A DNA stretch of 64,000 nt from NCBI RefSeq assembly GCF_002218085.1, contig NZ_BDUC01000004.1:589852-653851 (forward strand), given 5' to 3'. The DNA comes from Tolypothrix sp. NIES-4075 (GTDB lineage Bacteria > Cyanobacteriota > Cyanobacteriia > Cyanobacteriales > Nostocaceae). This document shows, piece after piece, positions 25,786 to 34,643 of the stretch (positions are counted from its first letter, which is position 1; each line of letters opens with the position of its first letter). A program made the position numbers and the translations under genes. Below the pieces are notes generated by a model, which made no database searches, was not told the origin of the DNA, and saw nothing but the letters and a program-made list of their open reading frames with translations.

Positions 25786-25912
25786 CGTAGTGAGCCAGCG
25801 CGGTCATGTTCGTTACCCCCATGAGCGACTGGCGAACCCGTTCGCGCAGCGTCTCGTAGAGAAGGGTGAGCGGTTTACCGCTCATGTCTTAAAGCGCTGA
25901 AGCGCTTACTAC
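25786..25912. repeat. composite palindromic repeat between the kinase and HopA1 genes
   Basis: Outer ends CGTAGTGAG and CGCTTACTAC, with inner palindromes (GAGCGGTTTACCGCTC near 25868-25883, GCGCTGAAGCGC near 25894-25905) and a CGCAGCGTCTCGTAGAGAAG segment common in Nostoc-type genomes. It fills nearly the whole gap between the two genes. Confidence 0.7.
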
Positions 25913-25920
25913 ATTTTAAA

Positions 25921-26988
25921 ATGCTATATACTCCTACCAATCAACTACTAGATTCTCTGTTTGACATTGCCAGCAATATTCAGATTGAGTCCAACTTTTG
26001 TATTATTCATCCGAATTATCAACCGTTTGCCTTGCCAAAAAAAGTAGCAGACAGATTTCAACAAAATCTGCCAGCATTGCAGCGTAAGTATCTCACTCTG
26101 CTTCTGCGAAATTTTATTTACGGAATTTATTACAATGGCTCTTTGAAAAACATTTTGGCACTAAATGCCAAACCACCTAATTTATTACCACATCAAACTT
26201 TAGAAAACAATTATATTTTTGGTACTGATTGGGAATTTTACGAACGATTAGATGCTAGCAATCACGGTGTAGGTTATTTTGATGCTGGTTGGCAAGTTTT
26301 GCGGCAAGAACCTGATGGTACTTTGGTAGTAATTAAAGACGGTTTGACATTGCATGTTGAGTATAACTCGCCTATGCAACCAAGTATGAAATCTGCCAAA
26401 GTTGGTAAGATAGTTGGAATTTGGATGCCAAAAAATCGACTGCAAAATAATTATTATTTAGCAGTTAGCAATAATCCAGACGTTGATTTGGATATGGGAC
26501 GAATTTATTTTAATGTAACTCCTGATGGAGCGATCGCTCTCATGGATAGTCTCACCCAACAATTAAACGCGGCTGAGATTTTCTTTAACTTTCAAGTTCT
26601 CTACAACCCTAGTGCGTATGGACGTTACGACTCTGGGGTGCTGTATTTTCAACGCAACGACTATCCAGCGGTGCGGAAAGTACTTCAAGCTGTTTATTTA
26701 GAGCATAAATCTTATTTTCAGCCAGAAATACCTTTATTTACCAAGTTTTTAGCCCCTGGCTTGAGTTTAGCTGAAGAACCAAGCCAAAAATTTGCCGCAC
26801 AAGAGAATTTTGGCGTGAATCGCTGTCAAATTGTCGCTTCTTCTTTGTTGTCAGCTTGGCAAAAAGGTGATAAGAGTACTGAGGAGAGGATGAAAGCGAT
26901 CGCTCAACACTTTACACAGCTAAATATAGATTTGCAGCGTCCCTACCTCAATCCTCACTCTGAAGATATTTATTACCCATTAAATTGA
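25921..26988 (+). CDS. HopA1-family protein (LxmY/TvaD-like, predicted phospho-Ser/Thr lyase)
   Basis: 355 residues. It matches the family labelled T3SS effector HopA1, with HGVGYFDAGWQVLRQEPDG, LTLHVEY, GRIYFNVTPDGAIALMD and the C-terminal GVNRCQIVASSLLSAW. No secretion signal and no type III secretion genes are present; cyanobacteria carry such genes next to APH-fold kinases. By analogy with LxmY and TvaD the likely role is elimination of phosphate to give dehydroalanine/dehydrobutyrine. The 138-base gap from the kinase is repeat DNA, so the pair could still be one transcript. Confidence 0.75.
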   Translation: MLYTPTNQLLDSLFDIASNIQIESNFCIIHPNYQPFALPKKVADRFQQNLPALQRKYLTLLLRNFIYGIYYNGSLKNILALNAKPPNLLPHQTLENNYIFGTDWEFYERLDASNHGVGYFDAGWQVLRQEPDGTLVVIKDGLTLHVEYNSPMQPSMKSAKVGKIVGIWMPKNRLQNNYYLAVSNNPDVDLDMGRIYFNVTPDGAIALMDSLTQQLNAAEIFFNFQVLYNPSAYGRYDSGVLYFQRNDYPAVRKVLQAVYLEHKSYFQPEIPLFTKFLAPGLSLAEEPSQKFAAQENFGVNRCQIVASSLLSAWQKGDKSTEERMKAIAQHFTQLNIDLQRPYLNPHSEDIYYPLN

Positions 26989-27002
26989 AACATTAAATTA
27001 TA

Positions 27003-27036
27003 GTAGGGTGCGTTACACTCTGTTAACGCACCCTAC
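27003..27036. repeat. palindromic repeat, GTAGGGTGCGTTA family
   Basis: Arms GTAGGGTGCGTTA / TAACGCACCCTAC, downstream of the HopA1 gene; may terminate its transcript. Confidence 0.8.
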
Positions 27037-27112
27037 AAATTGTTCTAGTTACAGTAAAATCATTTTTGGTAGCAGGTTATAAGCCTGCTATTTTTTTCGC
27101 TAATTATAAAAT

Positions 27113-27559
27113 ATGCCGTTTACTTATAACCGCACCGTTCGATTTTCAGATACTGATGCAGCAGGGGTAGTTTACTTTGCCAATGTTTTGTCTATTTGTC
27201 ATGAAGCTTATGAAGCATCTTTAGAAGCATCAAGTATTAATATGAAAGATTTTTTTAGTAGTACATCTGTGGCTTTTCCGATTGTTCACGCGGATGTAGA
27301 TTTTTTTCGCCCGATGTTTTGTGGGGATAAGTTAATTATTAGTTTGATTCCGCAAAAAGTCGGTGTTGATAAGTTTGAAATTGCTTATGAAGTTGTAGTT
27401 GATGATGTAATGGTTGCTAAGGCAGTTACTAGGCACGTTTGTATTGAGGTAAGTAGTAGAAATAAAAAAGAGTTATCGGGTGAGGTGATGCGATGGTTGG
27501 AAACGAACCGCAGAGACGCTGAGAGCGCAGAGAGAAGAAGGTCTAGAGAGGCTATGTGA
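27113..27559 (+). CDS. menI: 1,4-dihydroxy-2-naphthoyl-CoA thioesterase (hotdog fold)
   Basis: 148 residues, a 4HBT-type hotdog thioesterase with the catalytic Asp motif FSDTDAAGVVYFANVL. Adjacent menE, menC and menA point to hydrolysis of DHNA-CoA, the step before MenA in phylloquinone synthesis (Slr0204-type enzyme). The natural domain appears to end near VMRWLE; the last ~20 residues (ETNRRDAESAERRRSREAM) are translated from an ACCGCAGAG repeat, so the stop codon now lies within repeat DNA. Converges with menE. Confidence 0.85.
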   Translation: MPFTYNRTVRFSDTDAAGVVYFANVLSICHEAYEASLEASSINMKDFFSSTSVAFPIVHADVDFFRPMFCGDKLIISLIPQKVGVDKFEIAYEVVVDDVMVAKAVTRHVCIEVSSRNKKELSGEVMRWLETNRRDAESAERRRSREAM

Positions 27560-27604
27560 GGGGGTTAATAACGAACCGCCAAGGACGCCAAGGACGCCAA
27601 GGTT
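27499..27604. repeat. ACCGCAGAG-family repeat and a CCAAGGACG tandem array
   Basis: GAAACGAACCGCAGAGACGC from 27499 overlaps the menI 3' end. AACGAACCGCCAAGGACG with three CCAAGGACG/CCAAGG units follows at 27568-27604. Confidence 0.75.
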
Positions 27605-27692
27605 AGAGGATAGAGTGATTATATCTCTCGCAAAAGTCATGAGTATTTGTACTCTTCTTTGCGCCTCTGCGCCTAGAAGTGAGACTTGTTTA

Positions 27693-29099
27693 TTATTTAG
27701 GTAAAATTTGGAGTAGGTTTGTTACTATTTGTTGTAGCTGTTGGTGGTTGATTTTGCCTTGAGTGTTACGAGGTAATGTTGGGACGGAAATCCAGTGTTT
27801 GGGAATTTTGAATTTGCAAAGTTTATCTTTGAGTATGCTTTGAATTTCTAAGGTAGATATGTTTGCTTTTTTGGGTATATAAATGGCTGTTATCGCTTGT
27901 CCCCATTGTTTATCTGGGATGCCAATTACACAAACATCGTTTACCATTTGAGTTGCTCTAATTGCTGATTCGATTTCTATTGGGTAGACGTTTTCACCGC
28001 CGGTAATGATTTTATTACTGCTGCGTCCAACAATATTTAAATGACCTTCGTCATCTAAGAAACCTAAATCATCAACTTGTAAGTAATCCTTATTTTTCCA
28101 TATTTCTGGATAGTAACCAAGGGCTAGAGATTGAGATTGGATAACAATATTTCCTTTTTGATTTGAATTTAAAATTTCGCCTTTTTCATTACAAATTGTT
28201 ATTTTTGCATGGGGAAGGATTTGACCGCTGCTAATTTTACCGTTAAGGAAATCGTCGGGTTTAACTGTGGCAATTTGGGAAGCGGTTTCTGTCATCCCGT
28301 AAGTTGGTGCTAATCGAATGCGGTAAAATCTCGCTTTTTCTAAAAGTTCATTCCAAGCTGGCGCACCTCCTAAAAGTACAGTTTGAAATTGGGATAGCCA
28401 CGTTGTTAAATCTGGATTTTGTAGAAGACGTTGTAATTGTGTTGGTACTAAAGATATAAAAAAATCAGATGATTCAATATGATATATTTGACTTAATTCT
28501 ACTTCTTTAAAGGGTAAAATAGCGAGTTTGCCACCAGTGGTAAAGGAACGCATAAATTGCATTAAACCGCTGACGTGATATAGTGGTAATACACAAAATG
28601 AATTAACTTTATTTAGCTGAAAATATTCGGTAAATCCTTTCACAGATGCCATGAGGGTGTCCCAAGTGTGGATGGCAAATTTAATCTTTCCCGATGAACC
28701 ACCTGTGGGAATCATGATTGTATTGGTAATTGGTAATTGGTAATTGGTAATTGGTAATGGGGCATAAACAATTCTGTTCCATCCTCCCGAATCTTCATCT
28801 CCTAAAATGAGGTTTGGTTGTACTAAGTTAAATACTTCTTGCCATTCTTGTTTTCCCCAGTCGGGGTTACAAAGAAAAACTGGACAATTAGCTGCACAAG
28901 CGGCGAGAAAGCCTGCTAAAAACCGCACGGGTTCGCGTTCTGCTAAAAGGATTTTTTGTGGTGTTTTGTATGCTAATAATTCTAAATAAAAGTTTTCAAA
29001 TAATTGCTTAAAATAAAAGCGATGCCTAGGTTGGGCTGCGCCTACGCCTCCGATAAACCAATCATCATTTTTTTGTTTGATATAATCTAAAATTTCCAT
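27693..29099 (-). CDS. menE: o-succinylbenzoate-CoA ligase
   Basis: 468 residues, ANL adenylate-forming family. P-loop TGGSSGKIKFAIHT, A5 motif TYGMTETASQ, A7/A8 VDDLGFLDDEGHLNIVGRSS and GENVYPIE, A10 Lys in PRNTQGKINH. Converts o-succinylbenzoate to its CoA thioester. Residues ~115-126 (LPITNYQLPITN) are an in-frame tandem-repeat insert just before the P-loop. The start overlaps the end of menC by 13 bases, so the two are co-translated. Confidence 0.92.
   Translation of the reverse strand: MEILDYIKQKNDDWFIGGVGAAQPRHRFYFKQLFENFYLELLAYKTPQKILLAEREPVRFLAGFLAACAANCPVFLCNPDWGKQEWQEVFNLVQPNLILGDEDSGGWNRIVYAPLPITNYQLPITNTIMIPTGGSSGKIKFAIHTWDTLMASVKGFTEYFQLNKVNSFCVLPLYHVSGLMQFMRSFTTGGKLAILPFKEVELSQIYHIESSDFFISLVPTQLQRLLQNPDLTTWLSQFQTVLLGGAPAWNELLEKARFYRIRLAPTYGMTETASQIATVKPDDFLNGKISSGQILPHAKITICNEKGEILNSNQKGNIVIQSQSLALGYYPEIWKNKDYLQVDDLGFLDDEGHLNIVGRSSNKIITGGENVYPIEIESAIRATQMVNDVCVIGIPDKQWGQAITAIYIPKKANISTLEIQSILKDKLCKFKIPKHWISVPTLPRNTQGKINHQQLQQIVTNLLQILPK
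28721..28760. repeat. tandem repeat inside menE (GGTAATTG units)
   Basis: TATTGGTAATTGGTAATTGG and further TAATTGG units, in frame on the minus strand as LPITNYQLPITN. Confidence 0.85.
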
Positions 29100-30226
29100 A
29101 GATTTTCAAGCCAATTATCCTTCTCTTGCTCAAAAAAATGGTTAACACCAAATCCAACTGCGCGATTATGCTGAGATAATTCCCCAGCTAACTCAAGTGC
29201 AGCTTGTCTGCCAATTTCAGTTTCAAATACCGATGAAAATACAGCATCAATTTTATGTTGTTGGCAAAACTGACGCAGACGAGATGGTGAACCGACTATT
29301 CCCGGTTTAATTACAAAAATGTCTCGCCAACCTTGTTGGAAGCAGCATTCAAGTTGTTTGAGTGTGGCAACAGATTCATCTAAAGCTATCTTCGTTTCAT
29401 AGCAATAAGACAATTCCAACATTCTTTGAAATTGATCTACTCTTAGCGGTTGTTCGAGAAATTCAATTTCTACTCTTATTCGATTATTGATGTGAATATT
29501 ATCGCAAGTCCACAGCCATAAATTTGCATCTTCATAGCTGAGTCCCCCGTTTGCATCTAATCGCAGTTTTGCTCTTGATGGTAAAGCTTGAGTGAGTAAC
29601 TCAAAAATTTTCAGTTCAGAAGCGATCGCATACACTCCAATTTTCCACTTAAACGTGCGATATCCCTGTTCCCATAACTTCTGCCATTGTTCCAAAACAG
29701 CCTCACCTGCTGGTAATAACCCACTGTAGGTGAGGGAGTGGGGATGGGGAGATGGGGAGAAGGGGAGAGGGGGGGAGGGGGAGAAGGGGAGAGGGGGGGA
29801 TGGGGGGAAAGAATTATTCTTATTGTCTCCCTGTCTCCTTGTCTCCCTGTCTCCTTGTCCCCCTTGTCCCCCTTGTCCCCTTGTCCCCTTGTCTCCCCAC
29901 TCCCCTCTCCCCCTCCCCCCACTCCCCCCTTCCCAAAGCGCAGACTCAAAGCCAAATTGACAAGCGGGTAACTCATCTGGAATCGAGAAAATCGTTTCCT
30001 CAGTAATTTCCGTGGGTAGTTGGCGACAAAACGATAGAGCTTGTTCTATAGTTTCGGAACCAAACCAACTAATAGGGGCAATTTCTCCCCAGCCAATATT
30101 TGTTTCATCGCTAAGACAAAGAATAATACCGTCGCGGATATCCCAAGTACCGTGACTCGTAGTTAGGGGACGAAGAAATCTCCGCCGATAAGGACGAAAC
30201 TCAAATCGATAGCGCATCAATTGCAA
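29087..30226 (-). CDS. menC: o-succinylbenzoate synthase with a large in-frame repeat insert
   Basis: 379 residues, versus about 320 usual for cyanobacterial MenC. Enolase superfamily: catalytic Lys pair TFKWKIGV, metal ligands in LDANG, EFLEQPL and IALDES, and Lys in FVIKPGIVGS. Residues ~98-164 (Gly/Arg/Gln-rich, then Pro/Ser-rich) are translation of a G-rich/C-rich short tandem repeat inserted between the capping-domain sequence CQFGFESAL and LTYSGLLPAG. The frame stays open and all active-site residues remain, so the protein may still work with a long loop. Dehydrates SHCHC to o-succinylbenzoate. Confidence 0.88.
   Translation of the reverse strand: MQLMRYRFEFRPYRRRFLRPLTTSHGTWDIRDGIILCLSDETNIGWGEIAPISWFGSETIEQALSFCRQLPTEITEETIFSIPDELPACQFGFESALWEGGSGGRGRGEWGDKGTRGQGGQGGQGDRETRRQGDNKNNSFPPSPPLPFSPSPPLPFSPSPHPHSLTYSGLLPAGEAVLEQWQKLWEQGYRTFKWKIGVYAIASELKIFELLTQALPSRAKLRLDANGGLSYEDANLWLWTCDNIHINNRIRVEIEFLEQPLRVDQFQRMLELSYCYETKIALDESVATLKQLECCFQQGWRDIFVIKPGIVGSPSRLRQFCQQHKIDAVFSSVFETEIGRQAALELAGELSQHNRAVGFGVNHFFEQEKDNWLENLWKF
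29727..29937. repeat. G/C-rich short tandem repeat inside menC
   Basis: GGGGAGAAGGGGAGAGGGG-type units then TGTCTCCCTGTCTCCTTG and CCCCTTGTCC units. Same units as in gaps at 7700-7797 and 35144-35195. Open in all forward frames as well, so several long shadow ORFs appear here. Confidence 0.9.
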
Positions 30227-30231
30227 GTTGG

Positions 30232-30369
30232 TTGTTGGTTAGTTGTTAGTTGTTAGTTGTTGGGTGTTGGGTGAAGCGTTGTTGAGTGAGTGTTAGTTGA
30301 GGTTTACCCACTACCCACTACCCACTACCCACTAACCACTACCCACTATCCACCATCCACTATCCACTA
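30232..30369. repeat. short tandem repeats (GTTAGTTGTT and CCACTACCCACTA units)
   Basis: TTGTTAGTTGTTAGTTGTTG array followed by CCCACTACCCACTACCCAC array, filling the gap between menC and menA. Confidence 0.9.
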
Positions 30370-31272
30370 ACCTCCTGACAGCATAAAACCCAAACCGAAA
30401 AGCAAGCAACTCCAAAAATGCACGGCAACAGCGATGAATTTACAGTTGCTGACTTTTTCTGGCTGGTTATGATTTTCCAAAACGTGGTTGCATAGTTTGA
30501 AGGCAAAGGGTAAACTCACCCAACTCAGCAATGTCCACACGGGGAACATCCCCAACATGACAAACAGCAAGCTGAGGGGATAAATACTTGCCGTGAACCA
30601 CGTTAAAACCTTCGCACCTCTAGCAGTACCAAGACGGACGATAGGCGATCGCTTGCCGGCAGCTATGTCATCCTTAACTTGGTGAAAGTGCGAACAAAAT
30701 AAAATTAAACTCGTGGCAATCCCCACCAACACCGAAGCTGCTAAACTTGTCATGTTCCAGCTTTGGGTTTGACTGTAGTATGCTGCCGTCACTGCTAATG
30801 GACCAAAGGCGAAAAAGCAAAGAATTTCCCCTAAGCCCTGGTATCCTAAACGAAAGGGAGGTCCTTGGTACATGTAGCCTAAGCCACAGCACAACAAAAT
30901 TATCCCAATCACAGTTAGGTCTTGCTGCCACCACGCTATTGCTAGTATCCCCAATAAACCTAATCCCAAACAAGAATTTCCTAACCCAAATATTAATGCT
31001 TTATTGGCAGTTAAATTTACCAAAGAATGATGTTTATTTTTATCAATCCCCGTCTCGGAATCAAAAACATCATTACTGAGATTTTCCCACGCCAAAATTA
31101 AAATTGCAGATGCTAAAAAAGTAGAAAAAACTGCTCCATGAAAAATCCTGGTTTCCGCAAAAGCTACAGCAGTTCCTACCCAGATAGGCATAATAGCAAC
31201 GCTGTACATCGGCGGTTTAATTGCCGCCATCCATAATTTTTTGTTGGGATATGAAATCAGCTTTGTAGTCAT
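30367..31272 (-). CDS. menA: 1,4-dihydroxy-2-naphthoate phytyltransferase
   Basis: 301 residues, UbiA prenyltransferase fold with about eight transmembrane helices. The Asp-rich motif is NLSNDVFDSETGIDKNKHHS and the second is SHFHQVKDDIAAGKRSP. Transfers a phytyl chain to DHNA to form demethylphylloquinone in the membrane. Same strand as menC and menE with a repeat block between. Confidence 0.93.
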   Translation of the reverse strand: MTTKLISYPNKKLWMAAIKPPMYSVAIMPIWVGTAVAFAETRIFHGAVFSTFLASAILILAWENLSNDVFDSETGIDKNKHHSLVNLTANKALIFGLGNSCLGLGLLGILAIAWWQQDLTVIGIILLCCGLGYMYQGPPFRLGYQGLGEILCFFAFGPLAVTAAYYSQTQSWNMTSLAASVLVGIATSLILFCSHFHQVKDDIAAGKRSPIVRLGTARGAKVLTWFTASIYPLSLLFVMLGMFPVWTLLSWVSLPFAFKLCNHVLENHNQPEKVSNCKFIAVAVHFWSCLLFGLGFMLSGG

Positions 31273-31519
31273 CTTGTGTAAGCAATTATGGTTTCAATCT
31301 TATACCGAAACAAAAGTCAGATGTGCAACGATCGCCATTTTTTCTGTGACTGATTTGCCTTAAACTAGTCATGACCTGAAAGGGTATTGCAACATCGTGA
31401 TTTGCACTTAGCCACTACGCTGGTTAAACAGCGACTGAATATGTTACCTGTAAAAATACGACCACGAATTATTCCACTTTAGGAAGATAACTTCAAAAAA
31501 GTTTACTAAATTTAGATCC

Positions 31520-32935
31520 ATGACAGTTTCACCATGTCGCGCCAACTTAAGCGTATATAATAAAGAGCTATACCAATTTCTGTTAGCGGTTCAAGAAAAT
31601 TGTCGTCAAAATCATTGTCGGCAGATTGTCAGTATTTCGCTGGAGATTGACTATGTTGATCCTTTGATAGTACTTGAACAACTTAATCAAGCAAATGAAA
31701 TAAATTTTTACTTTGAGAACAGAGGCAAAAAAGAAGCGATCGCTGCCATTGATACTGTGGCAAAATTAGAAATTGCTGACAAAGAGCGTTTTATTATAGC
31801 TGAAAATTTTATCAAAGATTGTCTCAAAAATATAATTAATTTCGGTAGTACAAATTTACCTTTTTCTCGCGCTCACTTTTTTTGTTGCTTCAGTTTTTTT
31901 GATAAAAATGCCCAACTTGATTATCCATTTCCTGCGGCTACCATTTTTCTACCCCGTTGGCAAGTAGCTGTGAAAAATGAACGCTGTATATTAGTTGCTA
32001 ATACAATCATTAATGCCAGCGTAAATATTCACAAATTATTACATAACCTTTGCGAACAAGTAGAGAAAATTCAATCTTTAGAAGCAAATGCGATAAATAT
32101 TGATTATTCTCGACGTAAATACAGTAAAAAAACTCTACCCAACCCTGATAAATTTAAACTTTCAGTTTTATCTGCTTTGTCAAAAATTCGCTCTAATCAC
32201 TTGAGCAAAGTTGTTTTAGCAGATGTACTAGATGTAAAATCAAGTCATGAATTTAATTTAGTTCAATCATTAAACAATCTTCGACAATTACATCCTAATT
32301 GTTATGTATTTTCTACAAGTAACGGTAAAGGACAAAACTTTATTGGCGCCAGTCCAGAAAGGTTAATTAGCATTCACAAACAACAGTTAATTACTGATGC
32401 TTTGGCAGGTTCTGCACCCAGAGGTAAAACACCAACTGAAGATGCAGCAAACGCCGATCGCCTGCTAAATAGTGAAAAAGAAAGGCACGAGCATTCGCTA
32501 GTAATTGATTTTATCACTCAGCGTCTATCTGAACTAGGCTTGTTACCGCAAATGTTATCACCGCGTCTGCGACAATTGTCTAACATTCAGCATTTATGGA
32601 CACCAATTAGTGCTATAATTCCCGCTAACGTACACCCGTTAAAAATAGTCGCTCAATTGCATCCTACACCAGCCGTTGCCGGTGCAGCCAGAGATATTGC
32701 CTGTGCAGAAATTCTTCGTCACGAAAGCTTTGAGAGAGGTTTGTATGCAGCACCCTTGGGTTGGGTAGATTCTGACGGAAACTGTGAGTTTATTGTCGGA
32801 ATTCGTTCGGCATTGATTGATGGCGATCGCGCTAGACTTTACGCAGGTGCAGGTATCGTCGCAGGTTCCGATCCCGACAAAGAACTAGCGGAAATTCAAC
32901 TTAAACTTCAAGCGTTATTAAAAGCATTAGTATAA
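31520..32935 (+). CDS. menF: isochorismate synthase
   Basis: 471 residues. The C-terminal chorismate-utilising domain (~200-470) has KVVLADVLD, the active-site block GASPERLI, LAGSAPRGKTPTEDAANA, HLWTPI, LHPTPAVAGA and ERGLYAAPLGWVDSDGNCEF, typical of MenF/isochorismate synthases. It makes isochorismate, the entry step of phylloquinone synthesis, and is divergent from menA. The N-terminal ~200 residues are poorly conserved, as usual. menD, menH, menB and menG are not in the window. Confidence 0.93.
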   Translation: MTVSPCRANLSVYNKELYQFLLAVQENCRQNHCRQIVSISLEIDYVDPLIVLEQLNQANEINFYFENRGKKEAIAAIDTVAKLEIADKERFIIAENFIKDCLKNIINFGSTNLPFSRAHFFCCFSFFDKNAQLDYPFPAATIFLPRWQVAVKNERCILVANTIINASVNIHKLLHNLCEQVEKIQSLEANAINIDYSRRKYSKKTLPNPDKFKLSVLSALSKIRSNHLSKVVLADVLDVKSSHEFNLVQSLNNLRQLHPNCYVFSTSNGKGQNFIGASPERLISIHKQQLITDALAGSAPRGKTPTEDAANADRLLNSEKERHEHSLVIDFITQRLSELGLLPQMLSPRLRQLSNIQHLWTPISAIIPANVHPLKIVAQLHPTPAVAGAARDIACAEILRHESFERGLYAAPLGWVDSDGNCEFIVGIRSALIDGDRARLYAGAGIVAGSDPDKELAEIQLKLQALLKALV

Positions 32936-32939
32936 TTTT

Positions 32940-33007
32940 GTAGGGTGCGTTAACAAAGTAACGCACCTTGTAAATCTGGTGCGTTAACGAAGTGTAACGC
33001 ACCCTAC
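32940..33007. repeat. double palindromic repeat, GTAGGGTGCGTTA family
   Basis: Two nested copies: GTAGGGTGCGTTAAC ... GTAACGCACC, then GGTGCGTTAACG ... TGTAACGCACCCTAC, between convergent menF and proA. A likely bidirectional terminator region. Confidence 0.8.
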
Positions 33008-33010
33008 TAA

Positions 33011-34327
33011 TTATGATTTCAAATCTTTATGAATAAATGACTTAGCATTCTTCCCAGTGTAAGTAGTTACAACATGACCATCACCAATCATTTGATACTT
33101 GTATGTTACCAAACCTTCTAAACCCACGGGACCGCGAGGGGGCATTTGTTGAGTACTAATTCCTACTTCTGCACCGAAACCGTAGCGGAAACCATCAGCA
33201 AAGCGAGTAGAACAGTTGTGGTAAACTCCAGCTGCATTTACTAACGCTAAGAAAGTTTCCGCTGCTTCTACATCTTCAGTAACGATCGCTTCCGTATGAC
33301 GAGAACCATAATCATTAATATGTGCGATCGCTTCTTGTAAAGAATCGACAATTTTAATTGACAAAATCAAATCGCTGTATTCAGTTTCCCAGTCTTCTTC
33401 TGTTGCAATTTCAATATTAGGTAAAATTTCGCGGCTGCGTTCATCTCCTCTTAATTCTACATTAACTTTTTCTAAAGCATCAGCAACTTTTGGCAAAAAT
33501 GTTGTCGCAATATCCGAGTGAACTAACAAAGTTTCAATCGCATTACAAGCAGCCGGATATTGAGTTTTAGAATCAATTGTAATCGTTACAGCTTTGGCAA
33601 TATCAGCGGCTTTATCTACATAAAGATGACAAATTCCATCAGCGTGACCTAACACAGGAATGCGAGTATTTTCCTGCACAAATCGTACAAAAGAATTAGA
33701 ACCTCTAGGAATAATTAAATCTACATATTTATCTAATTTCAAAAGTTCTAAAGTTTCTTCTCTTGTTGTCAGCAATTGCACCGCATCGGGGTTAACAGCA
33801 GTTTGAGATAATCCTTGTTTAATTGCTTTGACTATCGCTTCGCAAGAACGAATCGCTTCTTTTCCACCTTTGAGAATAACACCATTGCCCGACTTAATAG
33901 CCAAAGAAGCAATTTGAATTGCTGCTTCTGGACGCGCTTCAAAAATCACGCCCAAAACGCCTAAAGGACAAGTAATTCGCTTGAGAATTAAGTTAGTATC
34001 AATTTCGCGGTGAATCTGCACTGCACCGACTGGATCAACTAGTTTACCGACATCTCGTACCCCAGCGATCGCATCTCTTAACTTATGTTCATCCAACTGC
34101 AAGCGCTTGTAAAGCGGTTTGGCAATTTTTTCCGCCGCTGCTTCACAATCTGTAATATTCGCTTGTAAAATTTCATCTTTCGCCGATTCTAAAGCGATAG
34201 CGATCGCTTCAATCGCCCTTGTTTTCACTTCACTAGATAGAACTGCCAATTTACTCGCAGCAAGTCGGGTTTTTTGAGCAATGGAAATCAAATCGCAAGA
34301 AGCATCTTGGTAAATAATCATGTGCAT
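33011..34327 (-). CDS. proA: gamma-glutamyl phosphate reductase
   Basis: 438 residues. Makes glutamate semialdehyde for proline synthesis with NADPH. The catalytic Cys is in QYPAACNAIETLL; other conserved blocks are LGVIFEARPEAAIQIASLA, GGKEAIRSC and EVGISTQQMPPRGPVGLEGL. Two ATGs lie three codons apart (34327 and 34321); neither has a clear ribosome binding site. proB is not adjacent. Confidence 0.96.
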   Translation of the reverse strand: MHMIIYQDASCDLISIAQKTRLAASKLAVLSSEVKTRAIEAIAIALESAKDEILQANITDCEAAAEKIAKPLYKRLQLDEHKLRDAIAGVRDVGKLVDPVGAVQIHREIDTNLILKRITCPLGVLGVIFEARPEAAIQIASLAIKSGNGVILKGGKEAIRSCEAIVKAIKQGLSQTAVNPDAVQLLTTREETLELLKLDKYVDLIIPRGSNSFVRFVQENTRIPVLGHADGICHLYVDKAADIAKAVTITIDSKTQYPAACNAIETLLVHSDIATTFLPKVADALEKVNVELRGDERSREILPNIEIATEEDWETEYSDLILSIKIVDSLQEAIAHINDYGSRHTEAIVTEDVEAAETFLALVNAAGVYHNCSTRFADGFRYGFGAEVGISTQQMPPRGPVGLEGLVTYKYQMIGDGHVVTTYTGKNAKSFIHKDLKS

Positions 34328-34643
34328 ACAGCAGTTTCACTTTTATTAGACTACACTAATCCCGTAGAGACGTTTTGCCCTGATCGTCTCTACGATGGTC
34401 AACGAAATTTATGAGGTTTGCCGCTAAAAAGAAATGTGGCATAACTATGATTTTTCCTTACTGTCAGAGCGTTTCGCAATTATTGATTTCTAAATTAATC
34501 CAAGAAGTTGCATAATTTGACTTGACTTATCCTATTAAGGATATAGAGCAAGGTTTTGCTATTAGCCTTGGTGAAGCAGTACCTGATACGCTTTTCAAAC
34601 TTTCGATTTTCCTGAAACATTCACTTTCTTTGGAGAAAATATA
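34328..34643. other. intergenic region with a GTAGAGACG palindrome
   Basis: 316 bases between divergent genes. 34364-34393 has arms GTAGAGACG / CGTCTCTAC. The rest is AT-rich and should hold the promoters of proA and the peptidoglycan-binding gene; no confident boxes are called. Confidence 0.6.

Noticed and set aside
25921..26988. Type III secretion effector
   Set aside because: No secretion system, chaperone or secretion signal; cyanobacterial HopA1 proteins accompany APH-fold kinases.
29611..29976. Several long open frames on both strands over the menC insert
   Set aside because: The G/C-rich tandem repeat is free of stops in most frames; only the menC frame joins real enzyme sequence on both sides.
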